DNA from: Sinorhizobium sp. B11
GTDB taxonomy: Bacteria > Pseudomonadota > Alphaproteobacteria > Rhizobiales > Rhizobiaceae
DNA: 64,000 bases
Reading direction: 5' to 3'
Assembly: GCA_039725955.1 (NCBI GenBank)
Contig: CP091034.1
Span: 4,398,001 to 4,462,000 of the forward strand
The position numbers and the translations under genes are program-made. The notes beneath the pieces are model-generated. The model made no database searches and was not told the DNA's origin. It worked only from the letters and a program-made list of their open reading frames with translations. This document shows positions 9,901 to 17,663 of the stretch, piece by piece (position 1 is the stretch's first letter; every line of letters starts with the position of its first letter).

Positions 9901-10280
9901 CCTGTCACAAGCGCCACCGACGGCGCGGTGTCGGCCCAGTGCATTTCCTCCGATGTCAGGAAGAACAGGGCGTAGAGCCCGAGCAGCACCAACGTGGAAC
10001 AGACCATGAAGGCGACCAGGATCGAGGCAAACCCCTTGCGTTGCTCGAAACTGTAGCCCTGTGCCGAAAGCTGCGGCAGCGTCTTCAGCAGCGTGATGCT
10101 GGAGCCGAGTTCGGCAATCGAGGCGCCGGTGACGACGAGCCAGAGCGAAAAGGCAACAATGCCGTTCGCCTCCGGACCGAGCAGACGCGCGGTTATGATC
10201 GAGGAAACGAACCCCGTTACCAGAAGCAGCATGCCCGCCGCTGCATTCATCACCGAATTTGCAATAATGCCCTTCGACAT
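6969..10280 (-). CDS. Polysaccharide flippase (Wzx/MATE-like) fused to two alpha/beta-hydrolase domains
   Basis: 1103 residues from the ATG at 10280; a GTG eight codons upstream lacks a ribosome site. Residues about 1-480 are hydrophobic with a dozen or more membrane segments, and the opening GIIANSVMNAAAGMLLL followed by ITARLLGPEANG is typical of Wzx/PST oligosaccharide flippases. After a charged linker (about 500-535) come two alpha/beta-hydrolase folds. In the first the nucleophile elbow reads GQGLG, with Gly at 636 where Ser belongs, and no catalytic His is evident. The second reads GRCSG (Cys921), with candidate acids Asp1049/Asp1053 and His1082. The hydrolase parts resemble exosortase-associated hydrolases. 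It is the last gene of the carrier-protein/glycan operon. The likely job is export of a lipid-linked glycan coupled to an acyl or ester modification or release (inference). Confidence 0.8.
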   Translation of the reverse strand: MSKGIIANSVMNAAAGMLLLVTGFVSSIITARLLGPEANGIVAFSLWLVVTGASIAELGSSITLLKTLPQLSAQGYSFEQRKGFASILVAFMVCSTLVLLGLYALFFLTSEEMHWADTAPSVALVTGMLFFIQAIGSFVKFYLIGEKRLGTFFQLTLIVSVFQLAGVAVGAVFYGVEGVLVGYALGQLVLFVATLPILFARRDRCGVSLKYLASSSVILSMQFIIDSIFLNRIELLFLQQFWSVEMVGFYAAGLSIANIALQLPIQMSGSLLPYYSERRHTSADSKFPVEAFAAVIRSMAYIVLPMSLGLAAISSELVHVVFGEAFDRSGGVVALLALVAPAYTLMQVLSLYLLSIDKANVRLKISVIGGLLMVVGCLLIVPRLAAEGAALVRIAVFVAMSVMMVRQTGFGTQLSGLYLSLAKIALAAVFCACGAITALEVIQGPIGLVAAMIAGAFAYFAALKVLRAVPVEDIQVLRSILDKIPALLQGPARRVVNFISTPTPERGEKKPDNEEFSREPAEGAGRAAALPVVFDGTIGLFMPEKADVEKRSAAVLFVSPWGFEEMCTRKFYRVAAEHFSDIGVPSLRFDYTGTGDALDFGDQAPGLEIWKNSIRAAAGKLKTLSGCSQVILVGQGLGGTLAHLTGHTIEGVDSIVLLAPVLSGRGHLREINMWSRIIHADLGLGKEHAQSAQVQIAGLSLPDTIAAEIGKLNIGSPQELASPNYLILERPARVDDTSFADALKALGGNVEQRVFEGYDELVTNPLFAKTPMAVIKLLAEWLVETTAPAPSVGHSSQAVENRPLAGDGFEEIPVRFGAFQHLIGVVSRPQGEIKGNAVLFMSTAYDRHAGWGRTTVDMARELARQGVVSLRFDSANVGDSVPRPDAPEQVLYSVTQTDDALASIDLLESFVAGPIMVAGRCSGGYVAFRAGIEDERLKAIVSINPFVYYWDPEMPVRREHVVSVPRSVDDYGQRMMRLDTVRRLFRGEVDVFAALQNIFIAVGRRLSPRIAPLVELIPGRRHIARQVRQSFAALGKRKVPLTLIYSEGDVGLDHMYFHFGPRGHKFARHPNVRLVMLQDADHNLTPPESRKLVLDEIVRLAKA

Positions 10281-10368
10281 CCGTCCATCCGCCAGAAGCC
10301 GCACCGCGGCCGAAACAAGTCATCACTAGATTGGAAATGTTAAAATAAAGGGGAGTAAAGCGCTCAGC

Positions 10369-11574
10369 TTAGCTCGCCTGCATCGCAGAAAGCCGTGAAA
10401 GCGCCTTGTCGTAGCTGTGCTCGGCGAGGTGGCGCACCAGATAGGTCCGCGCCGCCTCTGCTTTCTGCTTCGCAGCCTCGGGATTGGAATAGATGCTCTT
10501 CAAATGCGCCGCCGCGGTCGCGGGTGAAGGATCGGCCCAGACGGCAGTGAGATCGGCAAATTCCGGATGGCTGTCGACGACGGGAATAAGCGACGGCTCG
10601 ACCAGCCATGTATTGTCGGGATCGCAGAAATCAGCCGTGCCTGACCAACCGGTCGAGATGACGGGCGTGCGATGCATGATCGCTTCAGCCACCGTCAGGC
10701 CGAAACCCTCCGAACGATGCAGCGAAAGATAGACATTGGAATCGCGGATGATGCCGTTGATCTCCGAACGCGCCAGATTGTCTGTAACGATCCTGATGTT
10801 GCGGTCGCCTTCCACGGATTGCATGAGCGTGCGGAGTGCCTCGTCCCGGACCGGATTGCCACTCGCCTTCATCAGCAGGAAGGCATGGGGGCATTCGGCG
10901 CTGAAGAGCCTGAAGGCCTCGATCGCCGCCTGCGGGTTCTTGCGGTTGATCGAGGAACCGGCGCTGAAGACGAACGAGACGAGGAAAGCATCCGCGGCAA
11001 TCCCGAACTTCTGCCTGATGCCGTCAGCAGCCGGCCGCTCCGTCACCGGGTGCGGCACGACAATGACAGGTGCAGTCGTATGCGGCGCGATTGCCCGCCT
11101 GGTGAATTCCGAGGGAACGAAGACAGCGTTCATATAGTGCATGGCATTGCGCCATTCCGCCGGCACCACTTCCAGCTCCCAGGCCCAATAGCCGATATTG
11201 AAGGCACGGGTGAAATTGCCGAGACCCTTCTTAAGGATCGCGCGCGGCAGCATGGGCGGATTGAGATGCCATATGCGGCTTCCCGGCTGTCCGCCGGCGA
11301 TTTGCTCGGACGTCCATTCGATCAGCTTGCCTTCATCCGGATGTGTGCTTACATCCGCAAGCATGATCTCACGGCCTGCCTGGGAGAGCGCGGCAGCGCA
11401 AAGCCGTGCGGATTCGCCCACACCTGCCGCCATCGACAGATAACCGACAATCTCGACCGGTCGGCGCGGATTGAAGGCAAGCCGCGATTTGACAATCAGC
11501 CGCTGCAACAGATGCCCGCGCACGCTTCGATAGACGCCCCGCAAAGCCTCTTCCGCCTGCACCCTGATCGTCAT
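10369..11574 (-). CDS. Family GT4 glycosyltransferase
   Basis: 401 residues from the ATG at 11574, which has AGGGAG upstream; longer upstream starts would overlap the GH2 gene. The N-terminal domain carries GYLSMAAGVGESARLCAAAL. The C-terminal domain has the donor-binding SEGFGLTVAEAIMHRTPVI (EX7E) followed by a Trp-Ser-Gly-Thr loop, as in GT4 mannosyl- and glucosyltransferases. It lies 16 bp downstream of the GH2 gene in the same operon and 88 bp before the flippase fusion. Donor and acceptor are unknown. Confidence 0.85.
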   Translation of the reverse strand: MTIRVQAEEALRGVYRSVRGHLLQRLIVKSRLAFNPRRPVEIVGYLSMAAGVGESARLCAAALSQAGREIMLADVSTHPDEGKLIEWTSEQIAGGQPGSRIWHLNPPMLPRAILKKGLGNFTRAFNIGYWAWELEVVPAEWRNAMHYMNAVFVPSEFTRRAIAPHTTAPVIVVPHPVTERPAADGIRQKFGIAADAFLVSFVFSAGSSINRKNPQAAIEAFRLFSAECPHAFLLMKASGNPVRDEALRTLMQSVEGDRNIRIVTDNLARSEINGIIRDSNVYLSLHRSEGFGLTVAEAIMHRTPVISTGWSGTADFCDPDNTWLVEPSLIPVVDSHPEFADLTAVWADPSPATAAAHLKSIYSNPEAAKQKAEAARTYLVRHLAEHSYDKALSRLSAMQAS

Positions 11575-11590
11575 GACCGCTCCCTGGTCC

Positions 11591-14065
11591 CTAAAGCGCG
11601 AAACGGCGCAAGGCGCCGACGCTCCTGATTTCGCCTGCCGGCAATGCATCGCGATCAATGCCCGCAGCGGCGATGAGCTTCACTCGCTTGGCAGGGCCTG
11701 GTGCCAGATGGAACCAGTCCTCTTCGGCCCGGTAGCCTTCGACGTCGATATGCACCGACTGGGCAAGCCTGTCGGTCGTAAGCGTGATAAACCAATCATC
11801 GCCCTCACGCAGGAAGGACGCCTCGATCGTCGCGTCGTGGAAGGCTTTCACCCGGCCACGCGGGAAATGAAAAGCCTGCGCCAGCAGCGCGCCGTCCATC
11901 GCCGAGCGCAGCCAGGCAACGCTGACGTCATGCGATGGCGCACCGAAACGAAAGGCATAAGTGGCATCGAAGAAGCCGCCGAAGAGATCGGTGCAGGCAA
12001 TCCGCTCCACGCTTCTTGGATCGAGATTGAAGGCCTTGCTACCGCTCGCGACCTGCTGGCGCCCCTCACGGAGGCAGGCGACATCGAGTTCGAGAGCCAC
12101 CACCTTGTCGGTTTCATTGATGACATGAACATAGAGGCCATTCGTCCCCTCGTCCGTAAAGACTGCCTGCGCAGGACGGAAGGCCCGGCGCATCGCATGC
12201 CAGACAGGTTTGGGCTCGCCAGTGGAATCGATCACGCCCCAGCCGGGACCAGGCAACAGATCCTGCAGGGTCCAGACAAGCGCCCCGTTGCAGGTCGATC
12301 CCTTGCGGCGCCATTCGGCAAAGGTTTCCTCCAGCACCTCACCTGTGACGGCGCGCGACAGGTCGAGATAACGTTCGGGATCTTCACGGCGAAGCTTGGC
12401 GGGGTCGACGTCATAGAGAAGCCCGAGATAGAAATCCCTGACATCCTCGAAATCCCAGGAAGCGCCGCGGTCGCGCGGCACCCGCTCTTTCCAGAGCGGA
12501 GTGTGAACTGAGGGCACGTCGAGATGCCGTTGCAAGGTCTTCTGCTGCGGCACATGCGCGAAGGCGAGGCTTTCCGCCGCAAAGCGCACCTCCGCGCGGC
12601 GCGCATCCTCAAGCGGCCGCATATAGGCGCCGACGCCGTAATAATGCGTGACGCCCACATTGGGCGAAAAGGGCATCGCTCCGCCATAAGGCGAATTCGG
12701 CACGTAAGGGACGTCAGGCCGCATGCGCTGGCAGATCGCCGGGATGATCTCGTCGGTAATCGGCCCGCTCCAGAAATCCGAGGGCAGGCCGAACATCGCC
12801 GCCTGCTGGTGGATTTCGTTACCGCCGCAGAGCACGGCGAGCGACGGCGAAAGCTGTACGCCGTGGAGGAATTCCTCCACCTCGGCATGCACATGGCCGA
12901 TAAAGGCCTTGTCGTTCTTCGGATAGTCGAAATTGGCGAACATGAAGTCCTGCCAGACCATCAGCCCAAGTTCGTCGCAGAGCGCGAAGAATTCCGGCGT
13001 CTCATACGCCATGGTCCCGCCGATGCGGATCATGTTCATGCCGGCTTCGGCAGCAAGCCGCAGAAAGGGCTCATAATCGGCGCGCTCGCCCGGCAGCCGC
13101 GCTATGTCGGCAGTCGTCCAGACTGCGCCACGGCAGAAGATCCGTTCGCCGTTGACGCAAAGCGCGAAATCACTGCCGTCAGCGCCGTGGTCGACCTCGA
13201 TACGCCGAAATCCCGTCCTGCCGAGCGACTGTTCCTCGCCGTCAAGAACCAGCGTCACATCATAGAGATGCGGCGCGCCATGCGTATGCGGCCACCACGC
13301 CTCGACCTCGGGCAGCTTGAGGATTGCCGAATAATGCCTGTCACCGATCTTCTCGAAACCCTGCTCGATACCGGCGCAGCGCAGCAGCATCACAGGCTCT
13401 TCGCCATCGGCATGAAGAGAAACGCTGAGCCGTCCTGTTCCGTTTTCCTCCAGAACGGCACGCACCGTGACATTGTCGACAGAGGCAACGCTTCGGCGCA
13501 CGAGCGAGATCGGTCGCCATGGCCCGACCGCATGGATCTCCGGGCACCAGCCGGGCATATGCCCGAGCAGCGTCGTGCGGATGTTCTTCAGCCCTTGCGG
13601 CGTGATCATCTGCGGGCGCCAGCGGGCTCGCGGTCCGGGTTCTCCAAGGCGCGGGGCGAGCGCCCGGAAGCAGAGCGCCAGTTCATCACCGCCTGCGAGC
13701 GTCACCGGTATTTCATGGACGGTGAACATGCTCTCGGAGAAAAGGATCTCAACGCCGTTCAGAAAAACATGGCAGATCGTCGCCAGCCCCTGAAAACGCA
13801 GGAGCGCCTCGCCCGGCTCCGCATCGAAGAGGCGGGTCAGATACCAGGCGTCCCTGGTGTTGAGCGCCTGAGGATTTTCCCGATCGAAAAGCCCGGCTCT
13901 TTCCAGCGCAGCTGCGACAGTGCCCGGAACGGGTGCCGGAATGAACTGCGCCGACAGATGGATATCGTGCGGCGTCGCACAAGCATCAGGCTCGGTCAGA
14001 ACCAGATTCCAGCCTTCGGTAAGAAGGCTTTCCTCAGCCCCTATGCTTGCCAACCGCCCCCGCAT
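11591..14065 (-). CDS. Glycoside hydrolase family 2 protein (beta-mannosidase-like)
   Basis: 824 residues with the GH2 layout: sugar-binding jelly roll (about 15-190), immunoglobulin-like domain (about 195-290), TIM barrel (about 295-610) and C-terminal beta domains. The acid/base Glu417 is in LCGGNEIHQQ and the likely nucleophile Glu498 in FAAESLAF, matching the spacing in beta-mannosidases. No signal peptide is visible, so it should act in the cytoplasm, unusual for a scavenging enzyme but suitable for trimming or proofreading a glycan under assembly. It lies 16 bp from each operon neighbour (DUF1839 upstream, GT4 downstream). Confidence 0.8.
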   Translation of the reverse strand: MRGRLASIGAEESLLTEGWNLVLTEPDACATPHDIHLSAQFIPAPVPGTVAAALERAGLFDRENPQALNTRDAWYLTRLFDAEPGEALLRFQGLATICHVFLNGVEILFSESMFTVHEIPVTLAGGDELALCFRALAPRLGEPGPRARWRPQMITPQGLKNIRTTLLGHMPGWCPEIHAVGPWRPISLVRRSVASVDNVTVRAVLEENGTGRLSVSLHADGEEPVMLLRCAGIEQGFEKIGDRHYSAILKLPEVEAWWPHTHGAPHLYDVTLVLDGEEQSLGRTGFRRIEVDHGADGSDFALCVNGERIFCRGAVWTTADIARLPGERADYEPFLRLAAEAGMNMIRIGGTMAYETPEFFALCDELGLMVWQDFMFANFDYPKNDKAFIGHVHAEVEEFLHGVQLSPSLAVLCGGNEIHQQAAMFGLPSDFWSGPITDEIIPAICQRMRPDVPYVPNSPYGGAMPFSPNVGVTHYYGVGAYMRPLEDARRAEVRFAAESLAFAHVPQQKTLQRHLDVPSVHTPLWKERVPRDRGASWDFEDVRDFYLGLLYDVDPAKLRREDPERYLDLSRAVTGEVLEETFAEWRRKGSTCNGALVWTLQDLLPGPGWGVIDSTGEPKPVWHAMRRAFRPAQAVFTDEGTNGLYVHVINETDKVVALELDVACLREGRQQVASGSKAFNLDPRSVERIACTDLFGGFFDATYAFRFGAPSHDVSVAWLRSAMDGALLAQAFHFPRGRVKAFHDATIEASFLREGDDWFITLTTDRLAQSVHIDVEGYRAEEDWFHLAPGPAKRVKLIAAAGIDRDALPAGEIRSVGALRRFAL

Positions 14066-14081
14066 GGTCAGATCTCCGGCT

Positions 14082-15044
14082 TCAGGCCCGCTCCGCGAGC
14101 GATGCCATCATCGAATCCCATGCATCGGCAGCCGGATCAAGGGCCGCTTTCAACGGCTCGAACTTGCGGCGGGTGACAGCACGCGCCAGCTGGAACTGAA
14201 CAGACTTCGCCACCTCCGAGATGCGGCGTGCTTCCTCGATCGCGACTCCGAACTCGCCGGCCGAAAGCCAGGCCAGATGATCGGCCGCTAATTCGAAATT
14301 CGCCCCCACCTGTCTGAGCGTGTTGAAGGCATATTTGTGGAAGAAGCCGAAGGGCCGATCAGCCAGCGCTTCAACCTGCAGCGGGAAGACTTCTGCAAAG
14401 GCGCGGATTGGATTGGCACCCGGGCGGCGGGCGAAATGGAAGTGAAGGAGTCGGCGAGAAACCTCACGCAGATGCGTTTCACCTACCGGCTGCTCCGGAA
14501 ACTTGGCGAATTCCGTGTAGGGCAGGAATGGCGCATCCTGAGCTGTCAGATGCGACTGGAACAGCCCGTCGAAATCTTCGCCCTCGATACGGAAATAACC
14601 GGCATTGTGGAAATAGTCGACGCGCTTGCCGGCAAAGTCCAGCCGGTTGATCGCAACCGTGGTCTTGCCGTGCTCCTGCCGGTAGGCGGTGCCGCGCGTA
14701 TCCGGCATATAGAAGGAATCCATCTCGATCAGGCAGAGCCGCCCGCGAGCGATCTGCGCTTCGGCGTGCCGCTCCACGCGGTCGTAGATCGCAAGTTCGG
14801 TCGTGCGGATGCCATAGAGCGCTTCGAGATCCTCCAGCGGCACCTTGAAGAAGGTGAACTGGTCGCCCTCGAAATCCTGCGTCAGCGTAAAGCCGAGCAT
14901 CGCTTCGGGTGCGACGCCGAAAGTCGAGAGCACCTCGATCCAGAGATCGATATAACAATTGGTCTCCGGCCACATGCGCTCGCCGGAATGCAGCGCATGT
15001 GGCTTGTAGGTATCGGGATCGATACCCGCAAAAACCGAGGTCAT
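14082..15044 (-). CDS. DUF1839 family protein of the aminoacyl-carrier-protein cluster
   Basis: 320 residues from the ATG at 15044, which begins MTSVFAGIDPDTYKPHALH, 8 bp after the ligase stop. No characterised domain other than DUF1839 is recognised; I know of no proven function. It has no signal peptide and no membrane segment. Conserved-looking aromatic and acidic stretches (WPETNCYIDLWIEVL, DFEGDQFTFFK, DSFYMPDTRGTAY) suggest an enzyme rather than a structural protein. Its fixed position next to the amino acid:carrier protein ligase makes it a candidate for the transferase that takes the aminoacyl group from the carrier protein, or for the next modifying step (inference). Confidence 0.65.
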   Translation of the reverse strand: MTSVFAGIDPDTYKPHALHSGERMWPETNCYIDLWIEVLSTFGVAPEAMLGFTLTQDFEGDQFTFFKVPLEDLEALYGIRTTELAIYDRVERHAEAQIARGRLCLIEMDSFYMPDTRGTAYRQEHGKTTVAINRLDFAGKRVDYFHNAGYFRIEGEDFDGLFQSHLTAQDAPFLPYTEFAKFPEQPVGETHLREVSRRLLHFHFARRPGANPIRAFAEVFPLQVEALADRPFGFFHKYAFNTLRQVGANFELAADHLAWLSAGEFGVAIEEARRISEVAKSVQFQLARAVTRRKFEPLKAALDPAADAWDSMMASLAERA

Positions 15045-15052
15045 GGAACCGC

Positions 15053-15961
15053 TCAGCCCCACAGGACTTTCCGTACGCTGGCCGGCCATTCCTTGACGTC
15101 GAGGCCGTGGTGATGGAAGAGCGCGAGCGCGATGCGCTCGAGGCCGAAGCCGACGCAAGCCGTGTGAGCCACGCTGCCATCTTCGAGGTTCAGGCCCCAT
15201 TTCACACCGAAAGAGTCCTGATGGTAGTTGAAGCTCATGCACGCGGTCGGGTTTGCCGACGAGGTGATCGGGATCAGTAGCTCGAACTTCAAGTTCTGGT
15301 CGCGCTGGTTGTTGACCATCATCTTGCCAGCTCGGCCGAAGAACGGGTCGTTGGCAACATCGATCGTCACATCGAGGCCGACCTGCTTCATCATTTCGAC
15401 GCCGCGGTCCATCCAGCTCTGACGGAAATCGGTTACATGCTGCTCTGTGCCCATGCAGACATATTCGCGCATGCGGAAAAGCTGCTGGCGGGCCGGATCC
15501 TTCGAGGGTTCATGGCGGAAGCAGTAGGACTGGAGATCGAAGAGGCCACCCTTGGCCGGCAGGTTGCCGCGCTTGGCAACTGTCGGATAAAGCGGGTAGC
15601 AGGCGGCAGGCGTCAGAACGATATCGGTCGCCTTCTGATCCTTGGTCCAGTCCTCGCCGACTTCCATACATTGCAGCAGGCTCATATGGTCGAGTTCGCT
15701 GCCGCAGAAGCTGTGCACCGTGCCGGCAAGCTGCGGGAAGCTCTTCATGTAGCCGCTCTTTTCGAAGAGCGCACGGTTCATGCCGGGCGGGAAACGCATC
15801 GCTTCGGCGCCATCGGCGCCACCGAACCTGTCGATCAGCCGTTCAAAAGCGGCGATGACGTCTTCGAACTGGCCGCTGCGGCCATAAAGACCGTCAACGC
15901 CGGTATCGATCAGCAGGCCGGACTCGAAGAGCCGGTCCAGAAACGAAGTCTGCATATCCAT
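15053..15961 (-). CDS. Amino acid:[carrier protein] ligase (class II seryl-tRNA synthetase homologue)
   Basis: 302 residues from the ATG at 15961, four bases after the flavoprotein stop. It is only a class II synthetase catalytic core: motif 2 is around CFRHEPS...RMREYVCMGTE and motif 3 is GFGLERIAL (271-279). There is no tRNA-binding arm. The zinc ligands of the family are Cys121, Glu166 and Cys269; their spacing (45 and 103) equals that of the Bradyrhizobium glycine-specific enzyme (Cys131, Glu176, Cys279). Characterised members activate Gly or Ala with ATP and load it onto the phosphopantetheine arm of a small carrier protein instead of a tRNA. The partner carrier is encoded at the head of this operon. 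Which amino acid is used cannot be read. Confidence 0.88.
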   Translation of the reverse strand: MDMQTSFLDRLFESGLLIDTGVDGLYGRSGQFEDVIAAFERLIDRFGGADGAEAMRFPPGMNRALFEKSGYMKSFPQLAGTVHSFCGSELDHMSLLQCMEVGEDWTKDQKATDIVLTPAACYPLYPTVAKRGNLPAKGGLFDLQSYCFRHEPSKDPARQQLFRMREYVCMGTEQHVTDFRQSWMDRGVEMMKQVGLDVTIDVANDPFFGRAGKMMVNNQRDQNLKFELLIPITSSANPTACMSFNYHQDSFGVKWGLNLEDGSVAHTACVGFGLERIALALFHHHGLDVKEWPASVRKVLWG

Positions 15962-15965
15962 GGCT

Positions 15966-17147
15966 TTACCCCAGTAGGCTAGTGTCCTGCTTATGGACAA
16001 GGAGCATGCTCGACGTATTGCCGAGGATGCGGTCGTTCGAGATCATGAGCTGCGCGGAATGCGCATCGCGCAGATGGCGTCCGAGGCTGAAGGGCGTACC
16101 GTTCTTGTAGCCCATGATGCCGCATATCAGCATGGCATGATTGACGATCTCCAGGATCGTTTCCGAGGAAGCGATCTTGACGTTGTTCATCGCCACGGCA
16201 AAGCCCATCGAGGAAAGCTTGTCGCCGTCAGCCTTGGCGTCCTCATAGGCCTTGAGGCCGGCAACCACATTCGACTTCACCATCTGCAGGAGGTTGGAAA
16301 CCTCAGCGAGGCGAAGCGCGCCGGGCGGGGTAGCATCGGGAGACTTGCGGGCAGCAGCGCGCACGAAAGCCTGCGCGCGGGAAACGGCGTCAACCGCGAT
16401 ACCATACCACACGCCGCTCCAGAGCAGATGCGAAGAGGCAAGCATCGATTGGGCAGCAATCTCAGCAAAGGGTTTGGGCAGGATCTGTTTAGCCGGTGCT
16501 TCGCCCTTGAACAGGAAGCCGTCGGAGCAGGTACCGCGCATGCCGAGCGTGTTCCAGGCATGCGTCTTTTCGAGCGTGTACTGATCTTTCAGGAAGGCGG
16601 TCAGGACCTGATCGGAAGAGGCGGCCTGCGGATGGCTGCGTGAAGTGATGAGAATAGCGTCGGCATGCGAGCCATAGGAAATGACGGTCGCGTCCTTTTG
16701 CAGCCTGCAGATATCGCCGTCGATTTCGATCGCGCAGATGCTGTTGCGCAGGTTGCCGCCGATCCCCCCTTCGGTGGTGGCGGAAGCGATCAGAAGCTGT
16801 TCGGCGGCGATGCGGCACATGAAGGCACTATGCCATTCGCTGTCGACGCCGTGTTCGACGAGGCTCGAAAGCTTGATATGGTGCATGGCGAAGACCATCG
16901 CGCTTGCCGCACAGGTCTGGCCGAGCATCGAGCACAATTCGGCAATATCGGTCGTGGAAGCAGCCTCGCCGCCAAGATGGCGGGGGATCTGGATACCGAG
17001 CAGCCGCTCGGCCTTCATCGCGTTGACGGCTTCCTGCGGGAACCGGCCTTCGAAATCGACGGCATCCGCATGTCTTGCCGCAATTTCGGCGACGCGGGCA
17101 GCCCTTGCGACCAGGCTGTCTTCCGTGATCTTGACCGGGAAATTCAT
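15966..17147 (-). CDS. Acyl-CoA dehydrogenase-like flavoprotein of the aminoacyl-carrier-protein cluster
   Basis: A 393-residue protein of the acyl-CoA dehydrogenase fold: an N-terminal helical domain, a middle beta domain with the flavin-contact region IASATTEGGIGGN, and a C-terminal helical bundle. The usual C-terminal catalytic Glu (as in YEGTSQ of medium-chain enzymes) appears to be replaced, the matching stretch being ILGNTSS. It may therefore be an oxidase, an N- or C-oxygenase or an inactive relative rather than a beta-dehydrogenase. Its start overlaps the carrier-protein stop by one base (TGATG), indicating translational coupling. It may oxidise the carrier-bound aminoacyl group (inference). 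Confidence 0.75.
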   Translation of the reverse strand: MNFPVKITEDSLVARAARVAEIAARHADAVDFEGRFPQEAVNAMKAERLLGIQIPRHLGGEAASTTDIAELCSMLGQTCAASAMVFAMHHIKLSSLVEHGVDSEWHSAFMCRIAAEQLLIASATTEGGIGGNLRNSICAIEIDGDICRLQKDATVISYGSHADAILITSRSHPQAASSDQVLTAFLKDQYTLEKTHAWNTLGMRGTCSDGFLFKGEAPAKQILPKPFAEIAAQSMLASSHLLWSGVWYGIAVDAVSRAQAFVRAAARKSPDATPPGALRLAEVSNLLQMVKSNVVAGLKAYEDAKADGDKLSSMGFAVAMNNVKIASSETILEIVNHAMLICGIMGYKNGTPFSLGRHLRDAHSAQLMISNDRILGNTSSMLLVHKQDTSLLG

Positions 17148-17398
17148 CAGGCGACCTTTCGGCTATCCTGGATGAGATCGACCGTCTTGACGATCGCCGA
17201 GATGCTCGCGAAGGACTTGCGGTTCAGGAGATTATCGGGAAACTCGATGTCGAAGGCCTCTTCGATGCCGAGCATGAGTTGCACGGAAGCAAAGGACGTC
17301 AGACCCGCGGCGTAGAGATCCGCATCGTCGGCAACCTGATCAACGGGCACAGGAAGCTTACCGAACTTGGCTACGAGGTCGCGGACTGTCTTGTTCAT
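17147..17398 (-). CDS. Acyl/aminoacyl carrier protein
   Basis: An 83-residue acidic four-helix carrier protein. The phosphopantetheine serine is Ser35 in AAGLTSFASVQLML, which fits a GxxS attachment site at the start of helix II. The ATG at 17398 is chosen because GGAG lies eight bases upstream; a GTG nine bases earlier is too close to that site. It is the first gene of a seven-gene operon and the expected acceptor of the ligase. The sequence differs from the fatty-acid ACP, lacking the classic DSLD motif, which fits a dedicated carrier. Confidence 0.85.
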   Translation of the reverse strand: MNKTVRDLVAKFGKLPVPVDQVADDADLYAAGLTSFASVQLMLGIEEAFDIEFPDNLLNRKSFASISAIVKTVDLIQDSRKVA

Positions 17399-17663
17399 CC
17401 CATTCACTCCAGATTTTCATGATCCTGAGCCGGCATGCATCGCCTTTTCATGGGAGTGCTTTTAGTAGGGAAAACAGAACATTCCGCTAATACAATTAGT
17501 TAAATATGACTAAGACTCATACTTTGCATTTTACGGATCATGCTTAGTTGAGGCCTAATACTTCATTTCTATCAATAGTTTGATATAGCCCGAGAAATCC
17601 GGCAGCAAGTCGCTCAAGCCGTGCGAAGTGCAGAAATGGTACGCCAAGAGCGCGTTTCGTGCG
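17399..17663. other. AT-rich intergenic region upstream of the carrier-protein operon
   Basis: About 265 bp, notably richer in A and T than its surroundings (17460-17590), between epmB and the carrier-protein gene, both minus strand. It should hold the operon promoter. No clear sigma-70 hexamer pair, operator or terminator could be assigned. One GANTC site (GACTC near 17515) is present. Confidence 0.4.

Noticed and set aside
12524..14176. A 550-codon plus-strand open frame
   Set aside because: Antisense to the GH2 gene, whose catalytic residues and full domain order are clear.
17408..17660. Possible mobile-element scar or island boundary at the AT-rich stretch
   Set aside because: No terminal repeats, integrase, tRNA or attachment-site duplication could be found; it is more simply a promoter region.
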